A stretch of 64,000 nt of DNA from Desulfonatronospira thiodismutans ASO3-1 (GTDB lineage Bacteria; Desulfobacterota; Desulfovibrionia; Desulfovibrionales; Desulfonatronovibrionaceae). The stretch covers positions 78,263 through 142,262 of the forward strand of contig NZ_ACJN02000003.1 of the NCBI RefSeq assembly GCF_000174435.1, read 5' to 3'. A program made the position numbers and the translations under genes. The notes beneath the pieces are model-generated. The model did no database searches and had not been told where the DNA came from. It was given only the letters and a program-made list of their open reading frames with translations. Shown here in pieces: positions 53,058 to 61,633 of the stretch (position 1 is the first letter of the stretch; each line of letters opens with the position of its first letter).

Positions 53058-54603
53058 CGCTTTCCTGTGCTTTTTTTGGGGACAAGTTGGTAAATATTTT
53101 CCAGAAACCCGGCCAAAGGGCGGCCAGATTGCCGGGATTGCAAAGACATATCCCGGGGAACCTGAATGACAGCAGGCAGTACCCCAGGCTCCAGCAGGGA
53201 CCAGGGCTTGTCCATGCCGGACTTTTATCATGATGTGCCTGCCTGCTGAAAATGCTCAGGCCTTCATCATCCTGGCTGAACTGGTATCCCAGAAGGACCA
53301 GCAGGTCCAAGACCGTTTCCAGGTGAATGCTCTCCCGGGGCAGGAGCAGTCTTACAGGCGCGTCATCTTCCCTGGTAAGGGCCAGGGGGAAGATCAGGGG
53401 GGTTATTTCCGGAAAACTACTCAGATCAAAGACCGGTTTATGCCTGGGCTCCCCGTCTCTGGCTGCAATGCCGTTTTCTTCCAGTTCTATATCCAGGCCT
53501 GACCTGCGCATGAGGTCCAGGATTTTTTCAGCCCTGGCGCACTTCCTGGGCCAGTTCCCTTTAAGCCGCACCCGGCCTTTACCCATCCTGGCCAGGGCCA
53601 GCAGAAAACCCGAAAGAAGGGGATCCAGGGGTATGTCCGCATGATCCTCAAGAACAGGCTGCCCCGGCTGCACGGTTATGGTTCTTTGTCCTTGCTCCTG
53701 GGCTCTGATTCTGCAGGCGGCAAAAATTTTCAGGCAGTCCGTGACCTGGACTTCAGCCGCCCGGGGATACTTGATGCGAAGTGGGCTGGAATAAGTAGTT
53801 GCCGCCAGCATCAAGGCCCGGACAAACTCCGGGTCTGCATCTTCAGGTATCTCCACTTCTTCCGGAAGATTGCCGCCTGCTTCAAGCTTGGCCGGCAGAC
53901 TGTAGCTCTGGGGCTCTATGGAACTGAGCCTGGCCCCGAGAGCCGGTGCCAGATTCAGCAGAAAACGCAGGTTCAAGGTTTTGAGCGTGGCCGATCCGGA
54001 GAATTTGATCCTGCAGGGATGCCCCAGACCCAGGCAGAAAAAGAAATAAAAATTAAAGGAGCTTTGCCCCAGAAAAAGACTCTGTCCGTCCAGGTCCACA
54101 TCACCCATTCCCTGCCCAAGAAGGGTGCTGGACCTCCATGACAGTTTTGCCCCGCACTGATTGGCCGCCTTGACCAGCTCCAGGATTTCATCATTGACGT
54201 TGAGCCCTTCCAGCATGCACTGCCGGGGGGTAAGTGCCGCCATGGACACCAGGCCCCTGACCAGCTCCAGGTCCAGAGGCCCCGGAAACTCGTGATCAAG
54301 CGGCCTTCTGGTGGGATAAAGGCAAAAAGGCTTGTCCCCGTGGGGTCTTTCAGCCTCGAAATACCCCATGCTGTTTAAAAGGGTGAAGGCCTGGCGCACC
54401 AGGCTTGGATTGCTGGGCTGCAGCTCCTTTTTCCATACCTGCCAGAGCCTCTTCTCCAGTTCCGGATCGGCGAGACTCTTGTTCTTGTCCTGCCTGTTCC
54501 GGGACAGATCTCCCAAAAGCCTGCTGCGTCTGGCGATAAGGGAAGCAAGCTTTTTATCCAGGGCCTGCAGTTCCTGAATAGTTTCCATGGGCCTTTGCTT
54601 CAT
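53008..54603 (-). CDS. Chorismate-mutase-like/EPSP-synthase-like fusion, possibly catalytically degenerate
   Basis: The ATG at 54603 follows AGGAAACGAC, giving 531 residues. The N-terminal part (about 1-90) is an AroQ-like helix bundle (IQELQALDKKLASLIARRSR, LLGDLSRNRQDK). The rest has the EPSP synthase (AroA) topology: GPLDLELVRGLVSMAALTPR, DLDGQSLFLGQSS, LKTLNLRFLLNLAPALGARL and ADIPLDPLLSGFLLALAR. The canonical residues are changed, however: the PGSKS..R start is PGPLDLELV, and the SGTxxR segment is SSFNFYF. The final residues (GICLCNPGNLAALWPGFWKI) still fit the AroA C-terminus, so the frame is correct. It may be a very divergent enzyme or a pseudoenzyme. Confidence 0.7.
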   Translation of the reverse strand: MKQRPMETIQELQALDKKLASLIARRSRLLGDLSRNRQDKNKSLADPELEKRLWQVWKKELQPSNPSLVRQAFTLLNSMGYFEAERPHGDKPFCLYPTRRPLDHEFPGPLDLELVRGLVSMAALTPRQCMLEGLNVNDEILELVKAANQCGAKLSWRSSTLLGQGMGDVDLDGQSLFLGQSSFNFYFFFCLGLGHPCRIKFSGSATLKTLNLRFLLNLAPALGARLSSIEPQSYSLPAKLEAGGNLPEEVEIPEDADPEFVRALMLAATTYSSPLRIKYPRAAEVQVTDCLKIFAACRIRAQEQGQRTITVQPGQPVLEDHADIPLDPLLSGFLLALARMGKGRVRLKGNWPRKCARAEKILDLMRRSGLDIELEENGIAARDGEPRHKPVFDLSSFPEITPLIFPLALTREDDAPVRLLLPRESIHLETVLDLLVLLGYQFSQDDEGLSIFSRQAHHDKSPAWTSPGPCWSLGYCLLSFRFPGICLCNPGNLAALWPGFWKIFTNLSPKKAQESDEHFQKSRKRIRIQGD

Positions 54604-54721
54604 GTCGTTTCCTGTTTCCTGATGATCATAAACGTCTGCGATGCAGGCATGTTTAATACTAATTATGCCCATAAGCAATAGTTGATCCACGGGGATAGAA
54701 ATCCACCAGACATCCACCGGA

Positions 54722-54752
54722 TGCACCTGCAAAAAGTCCTTTTGCAGGTGCA
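54722..54752. promoter_or_regulatory. 13-bp perfect palindrome in a divergent intergenic region
   Basis: TGCACCTGCAAAA (54722-54734) pairs perfectly with TTTTGCAGGTGCA (54740-54752) around AGTCC. It lies between the divergent starts at 54603 and 54839. It could be an operator or a hairpin in the 5' region. A second weaker hairpin (CCTGCC/GGCAGG) follows at about 54775-54798. Confidence 0.45.
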
Positions 54753-54838
54753 GAAAAAATGTCCTTGACATATCCTGCCCCTTGACCCTGAGGCAGGGTT
54801 TGCATTACCCGGGATAAAATTTTTAAAGGGAGAATAAC

Positions 54839-55375
54839 GTGAAATTACTGGAAGCCCGGAAAATCGACCCCCAGATATCCTTTGACCTGCCCACATATAT
54901 GGCTCTGGCCCAGACCGGGGACCTTGACGGCCCGGAAGTGGCGGAGATGCTTGGTTACTGGGAACAATGGAGTCCTGCACTGAGCATCTATATCTTCGGC
55001 AGAAAAAAAGGTTATCTGGCCGTGTTTATGGACAGGTCAGTGGAGGAAAAAATCGATGAAATCTGGCCGGACTCGCCTTCAAAGGGGTTCAAGCTCCAGG
55101 CCCTGGTACAGACCATGATCACTTGCGCCCTGCAGGAACTTATCCCCAGCATAGGCCGTGATCAGTGCGCACCGGTGCCCAAGCCCAACAAGATTATGAA
55201 AAGATCCCTGTCCCGGGTAGGGCTGGAATTTTCCAACCAGGGGACTCTCAATTACAAGTATTCCACCCTGACTTTTTATCCTTACAAAAACGGATGTCAG
55301 GTCTGCTACCTTGCCCCGACCTGCCCCAAGCTCAATCTCCCTCGTATGGAAGGTCTTTTCAACCCCCCATCATAG
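54839..55375 (+). CDS. Conserved-looking protein of unknown function
   Basis: The 178 residues start at a GTG with AGGGAGAATAAC ahead. It has no signal peptide or membrane segment. ALAQTGDLDGPEVAEMLGYW and YIFGRKKGYLAVFMDRSVEE form the N-terminal half. The C-terminal half has Cys residues in GCQVCYLAPTCPKLNLPR, which could bind metal, and KPNKIMKRSLSRVGLEFSNQ. I do not recognise a family. It is divergent from the CM/EPSPS-like gene and converges with pal. Confidence 0.6.
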   Translation: MKLLEARKIDPQISFDLPTYMALAQTGDLDGPEVAEMLGYWEQWSPALSIYIFGRKKGYLAVFMDRSVEEKIDEIWPDSPSKGFKLQALVQTMITCALQELIPSIGRDQCAPVPKPNKIMKRSLSRVGLEFSNQGTLNYKYSTLTFYPYKNGCQVCYLAPTCPKLNLPRMEGLFNPPS

Positions 55376-55407
55376 TTGTTTCGCCGGAGCAGGTCTTGCT
55401 GAAACAA
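55376..55407. terminator. Hairpin between convergent genes
   Basis: TTGTTTC (55376-55382) pairs with GAAACAA (55401-55407), with AGC/GCT inside the loop. It lies immediately past the stop of the 178-residue gene and 17 nt from the pal stop. There is no clean T run. Confidence 0.35.
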
Positions 55408-55423
55408 TTGCTCAGGCCCCGGT

Positions 55424-56026
55424 CTAATCCAGGACTTTGAATTCCGCCCGGCGGTTCTGAGCCCAGGCTGACTCATTGGACTCATCCACTAAGGGGTTCT
55501 CCTCGCCGTAGCTTATGATCTGCAAGCGATCCGAGGAGACTCCCAGCAGAACCAGGAATTCATAAGCCGCCCTGGCCCTTCTTTCCCCCAGGGCCAGGTT
55601 GTATTCCGCCGTACCTCTTTCGTCGGTATGGCCTTCAATGACCAGGCGCAACTCGTCAAACCTTTTCATGTGCTCGGAAATCTTCTGCAGGGCGGAACGG
55701 GCATCAGCATCGAGCTCGTAGGAATCAAAGGCAAAATGGATGCGGTTTGCGGTGATTTCCTCCATTGCATCTTGAATCCTGGCTTCAGCATCAACTTCGT
55801 CTCTTTCCCGCTCCATGCGCTCTTCCTGAAGCCTTCGCTCCTCCAGGGCCTGCCTTTCCATTTCTTCTTTAAGCCTTTCTTCTTCAAGCCTGGCCTTTTC
55901 CTCTTCTGTGAGCTCTTCTGCGGCAGGATCCGTGGGAGCCTCCACTGCCCGCTTGCCGCATCCGGTACCGGCAAACATGATCAGCCCCAGAAGCAGAGCC
56001 AGCAGCATGACTGTCCTGTTTTTCAT
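55424..56026 (-). CDS. pal: Peptidoglycan-associated lipoprotein Pal
   Basis: This is a 200-residue lipoprotein with signal MLLALLLGLIMFAGTGCG (lipobox AGTGC). A Glu/Arg-rich coiled coil follows (about 35-75). The OmpA-like domain (about 95-200) has IHFAFDSYELDADARSALQ and VIEGHTDERGTAEYNLALGE, the peptidoglycan-binding Asp and Arg included. It is the last gene of the tolQ-R-A-B-pal operon, 39 nt after tolB. GGGAG precedes the ATG. The coiled-coil insertion before the OmpA domain is longer than in E. coli Pal. Confidence 0.93.
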   Translation of the reverse strand: MKNRTVMLLALLLGLIMFAGTGCGKRAVEAPTDPAAEELTEEEKARLEEERLKEEMERQALEERRLQEERMERERDEVDAEARIQDAMEEITANRIHFAFDSYELDADARSALQKISEHMKRFDELRLVIEGHTDERGTAEYNLALGERRARAAYEFLVLLGVSSDRLQIISYGEENPLVDESNESAWAQNRRAEFKVLD

Positions 56027-56065
56027 ACACTTCTCCCTGTAAATGATGTTGAAGGTTTAATAACC

Positions 56066-57400
56066 CTAAAAATCCTTTTCCAGACCCCATGCCGGGGCTT
56101 TGGCGTTACCTTCCCCGGTGGATATCTCCCTTGGTTCATCACCGTTGCGGGTTGTCAGGTACAGCCTGTACTCCCCGCTGCGGTTGGAGGAAAAGGCCAC
56201 AAAGTATCCATCCGGGGCAAAAGCCGGATCCTCATCATTGCCCGGACCGGAGGAAATCTGCTTCTCTCGCCCGGTCTCAAGGTCGACAACAAAGATACGG
56301 TGCCCGTCCGGTGTTTGCCGGGTAAAGGCCACAAAATCACCTTCCGGACTTATGCTGGGATTGGTATTGTAACGGCCCTCGTAGGAAACCCGCTGTATCT
56401 GACCTTTTTCAAAATCATGGACAAAGATATGCGGATTGCCCAGCCTGCCCGAAGCAAAAGCCATCTTTGTGCCGCTGGCGTCAAAGCTTGGTGACACATC
56501 AATGGCCCAGTGCTCCATTATAGTCTCATCAACGCCGTAGTCGTCATCAAGCCAGTATATGTCCGGACGACCCATGGGATCCAGGCTGAGCGCCAGCCTG
56601 CCCTCCGGCGAAAAAGCAGGTGAAATCACAGTATTTCCAGGCATGGAAAAAACCTCTTCCTCACCCTTTTCCAGGTCCCATATTCCCAGGTGGTGCTCAT
56701 TGTCCCGCATAAGGGTGAAGGCGATTCTGCTGCCGTCTGGAGACCAGGCAGGGCTGAGGGTTATGCCTCTTAAGTCCGTCAGTCGGGTCAGGTCGTTGCC
56801 CTGGGGGGTTACAGACCATATATCCTTGTTTCCGTTTTTTTTGCGCTCAAAAGCAAGCCTGGAACGAAAGAAGTCTCCGTTGCCGGTCAGGTATTCCATA
56901 AGTTCTGCGCAAAAGCGCCTGAGCATCAAAGGCACCTGGTCCAAGTCCTGCAGGTCATAGGCTCTGCCCAGTATCATCCTCTGGTCAAATACCTCGAAAG
57001 CTCTGATTTCCACCGACCCCGGACCCCCGGCATGCTGCTCCAGGCCGATGGTCAGCAATAGATCCACTCTGGAAAGATTGAACTTGCGGAAATCTATATC
57101 CCTGCCCCGCACACCCTCTACACCTGGTCCTCCCAGGATATGCTCCGGATTCACCTGGGTGAGAAAAGGCAAAAGACCCAGGTTGGACTGCAGTCCATCA
57201 TAAATCCGGCTGCCAAGCTCCGGATTGTGAAGGACCTCTGACTGCAGGTCCCTGGGGGGAGCGACAAAGGCATTTATCCTGTCCTCACCGGGACCGAATA
57301 TGTCAATGTGCAGGGAATCCTGGGCCCAGGCCCTGGTAGGCAGCAGGCTCACCACCAGGAAAATCGCCGACAGAAAAATAAAAAAGCGTAGTTTGATCAT
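56066..57400 (-). CDS. tolB: Tol-Pal system protein TolB
   Basis: This 444-residue periplasmic protein has signal peptide LRFFIFLSAIFLVVSLLPTR (then AWAQ). An N-terminal alpha/beta domain is followed by a WD40-like beta-propeller with repeated SPAWSPDGSRIAFT, SPAFSPEGRLALS, NPSISPEGDFVAFT and DPAFAPDGYFVAFSSNRSG blades. It links Pal to TolA in the envelope constriction machine. No clear ribosome site precedes the ATG. It is separated from tolA by 240 nt that hold a G-rich minisatellite and a small palindrome (GGTTATAATATAACC at 57423-57437), so it may have its own promoter. Confidence 0.95.
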   Translation of the reverse strand: MIKLRFFIFLSAIFLVVSLLPTRAWAQDSLHIDIFGPGEDRINAFVAPPRDLQSEVLHNPELGSRIYDGLQSNLGLLPFLTQVNPEHILGGPGVEGVRGRDIDFRKFNLSRVDLLLTIGLEQHAGGPGSVEIRAFEVFDQRMILGRAYDLQDLDQVPLMLRRFCAELMEYLTGNGDFFRSRLAFERKKNGNKDIWSVTPQGNDLTRLTDLRGITLSPAWSPDGSRIAFTLMRDNEHHLGIWDLEKGEEEVFSMPGNTVISPAFSPEGRLALSLDPMGRPDIYWLDDDYGVDETIMEHWAIDVSPSFDASGTKMAFASGRLGNPHIFVHDFEKGQIQRVSYEGRYNTNPSISPEGDFVAFTRQTPDGHRIFVVDLETGREKQISSGPGNDEDPAFAPDGYFVAFSSNRSGEYRLYLTTRNGDEPREISTGEGNAKAPAWGLEKDF

Positions 57401-57514
57401 TTAAGTTCTGATTGACTGGTTAAGGTTATAATATAACCGGTTTGAACTTCAAAGCCCTGCCTGTGCCCGACGTCTGACGTTTCAAAAGATTTTGCGTACA
57501 GCACAGGCAATTCT

Positions 57515-57632
57515 CTTTACTCCCATACACCCACACGTTCTTCCCCCTGCCCCATGCTCCATCTCCTCCTCTTCCCACTCCCATACACCCATACTCCCAT
57601 ACACCCACACGTTCTTCCCTCTGCCCCATACC
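57515..57632 (-). repeat. G-rich minisatellite between tolA and tolB
   Basis: Irregular copies of ACTCCCATACACCCATACTC and CCCTGCCCCATGC lie on the plus strand, with G runs on the sense strand. It sits 8 nt past the tolA stop codon (57641-57643). It is the same sequence type as 22600-22676 and 63012-63060. Confidence 0.75.
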
Positions 57633-57640
57633 TCTTCCAT

Positions 57641-58432
57641 TCACAGCATATCCTGCAGATTAAAATCAATCACCAGGGTCCTTATGTCCCCGGGCGGTTC
57701 AGGCAGTCTTGATGTGTCCTCGACGGCCCTCAGGGCTGAGCTGTCAAACTCACTCCGGCCTGAACCCTCGACCACGCTGTAATCCAGAATACGCCCCCCC
57801 GAATCAATCTCCACCTGCACCCTGACCACCAGGTCCTCTTCACGCCCGATCCTGGGAAATCTCCAGTTTCTTTTGATGTGCTCGGCTGCTATTGCCTGAT
57901 AAACCTCCAGGGCACCGCTCGGCTCCCGGGCCGGGCGCTCGCTTCGTCTCTGCTCCGCCTCTTCCTGCAGTTCCGCCAGGGCCTGTTGCCTTATTTCCTC
58001 CGGGGTTGGTTCCGGATCAGGTTCGGGCTCGGGATCAGGTTCCGGTTCAGGCTCAGGCTCAGGTTCGGGTTCTGGTTCGGGTTCTGGTTCGGGTTCTGGC
58101 TCAGGTTCGGGTTCGGGATCTGGTTCAGGATCTGGCCTGGGTACCGGTTCGGGATCCGGTTCAGGCTCGGGCTCTGGCTCGGGGTCTGGTTCCGGTTCAG
58201 GCTCCGGTTCTGGTTCCGGTTCTGGATCTGGCTCAGGATCAGGTTCCGGCTCGGGCTCGGGTTCAGGCTCAGGTTCCGGTGCCTGCCTGGCAAAATGCGA
58301 AAGCTCTACCTCGTATACGTGCCGGGTCAGATCTTCAGGAAATTCCTGGGGGCGCTTGCTGAAGGTGATAAGGGTGACCAGGATCAGAGCGACATGCATC
58401 AGAAAAGAGACCAGAAAGGATACTATCTGCAT
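57641..58432 (-). CDS. TolA/TonB-like energy transducer with Pro-Glu repeat
   Basis: The start at 58432 ([20 protein letters not shown]) is preferred to one within tolR. It lies 4 nt past the tolR stop and begins with the TolA membrane anchor, giving 263 residues. A long (Glu/Asp-Pro) repeat spans about residues 40-140 and would stretch across the periplasm. The C-terminal domain (about 175-263) is TonB/TolA-like: [20 protein letters not shown], then [20 protein letters not shown] and SALRAVED. It carries the proton-motive signal from TolQR to TolB and Pal. Confidence 0.85.
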   Translation of the reverse strand: MQIVSFLVSFLMHVALILVTLITFSKRPQEFPEDLTRHVYEVELSHFARQAPEPEPEPEPEPEPDPEPDPEPEPEPEPEPEPDPEPEPEPEPDPEPVPRPDPEPDPEPEPEPEPEPEPEPEPEPEPEPEPEPDPEPEPDPEPTPEEIRQQALAELQEEAEQRRSERPAREPSGALEVYQAIAAEHIKRNWRFPRIGREEDLVVRVQVEIDSGGRILDYSVVEGSGRSEFDSSALRAVEDTSRLPEPPGDIRTLVIDFNLQDML

Positions 58433-58436
58433 GGAA

Positions 58437-58844
58437 TCAGTCTGTGTCCAGTTCGGCCAGCACCCCCAGACGCTCAACTCCGGCTTCCCTGACTGCGGAC
58501 ATGATCCGGACCACCAGGCCATAGTGTACATCCTGATCAGCCCTCAGGTAAACCGGCCTGTCCCTTTCCTCGATCATTCTCTGCAGATGCCCGGCCAGTT
58601 CATTGAGCTCCACTTCGTACTCATCCAGGTAGATCACACCCTCTTTGTCCACGTGAACCACCAGGGTGTCCTCGTCATGGGGCAGGGTCTCCACCATGGT
58701 GGTGCGGGGAAGCTCCACCTCCAGCCCCTGGCTCAGCATGGGAGCCGTGATCATGAAAATTATCAGCAGTACCAGCATTACATCCACTATGGGAGTGACA
58801 TTGGTCTGCGAAATATATCCTTTGCCCAGGGGATCGAAGTCCAT
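58437..58844 (-). CDS. tolR: TolR/ExbD biopolymer transport protein
   Basis: The 135 residues have a single N-terminal membrane helix containing the conserved Asp ([20 protein letters not shown]). The periplasmic domain has [20 protein letters not shown], typical of TolR/ExbD. It partners with TolQ in a proton-driven motor. It lies 3 nt after tolQ and 4 nt before tolA. Confidence 0.92.
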   Translation of the reverse strand: MDFDPLGKGYISQTNVTPIVDVMLVLLIIFMITAPMLSQGLEVELPRTTMVETLPHDEDTLVVHVDKEGVIYLDEYEVELNELAGHLQRMIEERDRPVYLRADQDVHYGLVVRIMSAVREAGVERLGVLAELDTD

Positions 58845-58847
58845 GCC

Positions 58848-59552
58848 TTATTTTTCTCTCTTTTCCATCCAGGGCAGCTCTCTCTGGGCCCGGTTCAGAA
58901 AAGCACCGGCAAAATAAATAAGATCTGCCTGGATGCTGTTCAGACGTTCCCACAGTATATTATAGAAAATTGTGGCCGGAATGGCCACCACCAGTCCGAA
59001 GGCCGTGGTAATAAGGGCCTCGGAAATGCCCGGAGCTACAGTGGCCAGAGAAGCTCCCCGCTGCACGCCTATGGCGTGAAAGGCGTTCATGATGCCCCAT
59101 ACAGTGCCCAGAAGTCCGATGAGCAGGGAGGAGTTGGCGCAGATAGCCAGAAACGGCAGAGAAGAGGCGAGTTTTTTCAGGTGTGTGCTTACCCCCTGCC
59201 TCAGCACCCGGCGAACATTGTCTTCAGCGATGCGAAACTTGACGCTGGAGGAAAGCTGGCTCTGCTCCAGCTTCTGGATCTCCTTGAGGGCGGAAAAACC
59301 GATACGGTACAGGGGAGAATCGGCATCCTGGCGGACCTTTTTCATGGCCTCGGCCAGGTCCGACGCCCTGTCGAAAATCTGCAGCTGATTGCCTAAGTTC
59401 TCTGTGAACCGCCTGTAAGAAATAAATTTATATATTATAATGGTCCAACTGGACACAGACATTACCAGAAGAACCAGCATGATAAACTGGATGAGCAGCG
59501 AAGCCTGGGCCAGCATGCTCCAGAGCCCCTGCTCAGGAAGAAATATATCCAT
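58848..59552 (-). CDS. tolQ: TolQ/ExbB proton channel protein
   Basis: The 234 residues have three membrane segments: [40 protein letters not shown] and [33 protein letters not shown] and the Thr of TAFGL are the TolQ/ExbB/MotA pattern. It heads the operon. GAGG precedes the ATG. Confidence 0.93.
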   Translation of the reverse strand: MDIFLPEQGLWSMLAQASLLIQFIMLVLLVMSVSSWTIIIYKFISYRRFTENLGNQLQIFDRASDLAEAMKKVRQDADSPLYRIGFSALKEIQKLEQSQLSSSVKFRIAEDNVRRVLRQGVSTHLKKLASSLPFLAICANSSLLIGLLGTVWGIMNAFHAIGVQRGASLATVAPGISEALITTAFGLVVAIPATIFYNILWERLNSIQADLIYFAGAFLNRAQRELPWMEKREK

Positions 59553-59595
59553 ATAAAACCTCGATGGGTATTGTGCGCGTAAATTCTCAGGCTGG

Positions 59596-60345
59596 TTACA
59601 GGGCTTCCACTATGCGGGGCAAAGCGGTTTCGGCCGGTTCATCCAGCCGGATGTCCGAAATATTCTGGAAACTGGTCCGGCCCAGGTTGACCTCGATAAC
59701 CCTGCCCCCCTGCTCCTTGACCCACCGCGGAAGAGTTCCGGCAGGCGCCACGTCCCCGGAAGTGCCGGCCACAAGCACCAGGTCCGCTGCCAGCACCAGA
59801 CGCCTGGTCTCTTGCAAGGCCTGTTCCGGTATCTGTTCCCCGAAAAAGACCACCCCCGGCCTGACAACCCCGTAACACTGGCTGCAAAGCCAGGGTATAT
59901 CTTTTCTGGTGAGTTCCAGCGCTTTTTGCTGATTATACTTTTTTTTGCATTTGTGACAATAGAAAGTACCGGCCCCTCCGTGAAATTCTATAACTTTTCT
60001 GGAGCCTGCTCTCTGATGCAGATTGTCTATGTTCTGGGTAATTACGGCCTTTAAATAACCCATATCTTCCATACGGGCCAGGCTTTCATGGGCTGGGTTG
60101 GGTTTTGCAGCGGCAATCATGCCTACGGCTTCCAGCAGAAATTCCCAGACCTGCCGCGGATTGTTCTCTAAGGCCCAGTCCGAGGCCACTGCCTGGGGAT
60201 CGTATCTGGACCACAGTCCTCCCGGACTTCTGAAATCAGGAATGCCGCTGGCCACCGATATGCCGGCCCCGGTCAAAGCCAGCATGCACTCAGAACTGCG
60301 AATGGCTCCAGCTGCTTCCTGGTAGAGTTTTTCACTGTTGGACAT
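59596..60345 (-). CDS. NAD-dependent protein deacylase (sirtuin, CobB-like)
   Basis: This 249-residue sirtuin has ALTGAGISVASGIPDFRSPG, the NAD-binding start, with TQNIDNLHQRAGSRKVIEFHG containing the catalytic His. A zinc site is formed by CHKC and CSQC, and GTSGDVAPAG follows. It removes acyl groups from lysines using NAD. It lies between tolQ and the PHP gene, with its own gap on both sides. No Sir2-defence partner is nearby. Confidence 0.9.
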   Translation of the reverse strand: MSNSEKLYQEAAGAIRSSECMLALTGAGISVASGIPDFRSPGGLWSRYDPQAVASDWALENNPRQVWEFLLEAVGMIAAAKPNPAHESLARMEDMGYLKAVITQNIDNLHQRAGSRKVIEFHGGAGTFYCHKCKKKYNQQKALELTRKDIPWLCSQCYGVVRPGVVFFGEQIPEQALQETRRLVLAADLVLVAGTSGDVAPAGTLPRWVKEQGGRVIEVNLGRTSFQNISDIRLDEPAETALPRIVEAL

Positions 60346-60426
60346 ATGTAATGCTGTTGCTTATGTTAATATCAGACATATAAAACCGGCCTGTGCATTT
60401 TTTTGATCTGACAGGGTCAGAATCGC

Positions 60427-61104
60427 TCAATCCTGAGAACCGCCTGTATTACCGGATTTTCTCAACCTGGACAAGAGATCCAGGGAATTCTGCTCCGCCT
60501 GTTCGTATTCCTGCATGTCCATGCCGGCACCCAGGGCGATTTTCTGCCGCATTTCCCGGCTTACCAGGTCCTCAGGGCCATGGGCGTCATTATTTATAAC
60601 CAGCTTTGCCCCGTAGATCCTGGCCAGGTTGAGCACATGGCCGTTGGTGAGGCTGTGCCCCTTCCTGGTGGTGATTTCCAGATACACCCCTTTTTCCGCC
60701 GCCATCCGGACATCTTCCGGGGTAATCAGTCCCGGGTGAGCCAGGACATCAGCCCCGGCCCGGATGGCTGCATGGTTGGTACCCTGGACCACCGGCTCCA
60801 CGATGGTCTCCCCGTGGACCAGGACTATCTCGGCCCCCAGATCCCGGGCGCTTTTAACTACGGTTTCCATCAGGGGCGGAGGCACATGCGTCAGTTCCAC
60901 TCCCCCGAGAAGCTCAATCTCGGTATAAAGGCAGTAGTCTCTGACCACCTTTTGCTGGCTTTCAAGGATGTGCCGCAGATTGGAATCATCCACGTGATCG
61001 GTGAATGCCAGGCCGCGGTAGCCTGCCGCCCTGGCCCGTCTAGCAAGTTCCGCAGGTATCAGGCCACCGTCGCTGTAAACAGTATGCGTGTGCAGATCAA
61101 TCAT
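60427..61104 (-). CDS. PHP-domain phosphatase (histidinol-phosphatase-like)
   Basis: The 225 residues begin MIDLHTHTVYSDGGLIPAEL, the PHP metal site, and continue with AGYRGLAFTDHVDD, VHGETIVEPV, DVLAHPGLI and LVINNDAHGPEDL, which supply the remaining His and Asp ligands. The fold hydrolyses phosphoesters with two or three metals. The substrate is not certain; histidinol phosphate is one candidate. It lies 31 nt past the DUF151 gene, in a likely operon with miaB. Confidence 0.82.
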   Translation of the reverse strand: MIDLHTHTVYSDGGLIPAELARRARAAGYRGLAFTDHVDDSNLRHILESQQKVVRDYCLYTEIELLGGVELTHVPPPLMETVVKSARDLGAEIVLVHGETIVEPVVQGTNHAAIRAGADVLAHPGLITPEDVRMAAEKGVYLEITTRKGHSLTNGHVLNLARIYGAKLVINNDAHGPEDLVSREMRQKIALGAGMDMQEYEQAEQNSLDLLSRLRKSGNTGGSQD

Positions 61105-61135
61105 TTATTGCTCTCAAACCTTAGTCCAGCCTTGT

Positions 61136-61633
61136 TCACATCTTGTATTTGGTATCATCCAGGTTGAATTTCTCCAGTATCTCAGCCCACTTCTTGCTTT
61201 CTTCATCATCCAGCACCACCTGGTAATCACCCTGCTGCTCCTTCATGATGTCTTCAAGTATCTGCTGGCGAACCATAATGGGAACCTTGGCCCTTACCGC
61301 CATGGCAATGGCGTCGGACGGCCGGCTGTCTATGCGCAGGACGTTTTCCTCCTGCTGCAGCACAATCACTGCATAGTAGGTTGATTCCTTGATCTCGGTC
61401 ACCTCCACGTGCAGCAGATGGGCTCCCAGGTTATTCAATGTATCCAGGAAAAGGTCGTGGGTCATGGGCCTGGGCATGCTCATGCCCTTGAGGGGTATTG
61501 ATATGGCCATGGCTTCCAGGGCCCCGATCCAGATGGGCAGAATATACTTGTCCTCTTCATCCTTTAATATGACCAGGGGCATGTTGGTCTTTTCGTCCAT
61601 GGCCAGTCCGAATATTTCCATTTTGATAAGCAT
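61136..61633 (-). CDS. Bifunctional nuclease family protein (DUF151)
   Basis: The 165-residue protein has LPIWIGALEAMAISIPLKG, MSMPRPMTHDLFLDTLNNL and RIDSRPSDAIAMAVRAKVPI, the DUF151 signature. Family members have been reported to have DNase and RNase activity; the cellular role is unclear. AGGTGATCTA precedes the ATG, whose A is shared with the miaB stop codon (TAATG), so translation is coupled. Confidence 0.88.
   Translation of the reverse strand: MLIKMEIFGLAMDEKTNMPLVILKDEEDKYILPIWIGALEAMAISIPLKGMSMPRPMTHDLFLDTLNNLGAHLLHVEVTEIKESTYYAVIVLQQEENVLRIDSRPSDAIAMAVRAKVPIMVRQQILEDIMKEQQGDYQVVLDDEESKKWAEILEKFNLDDTKYKM

Noticed and set aside
52797..53231. Longer 144-codon reading of the small coiled-coil gene
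   Set aside because: Its first 58 codons overlap the C-terminus of the EPSPS-like protein in another frame, and the ATG at 53057 has a better ribosome site.
57878..58492. Long plus-strand ORFs opposite tolA
   Set aside because: They are the antisense of the Glu/Asp-Pro codon array, which lacks stop codons by composition.
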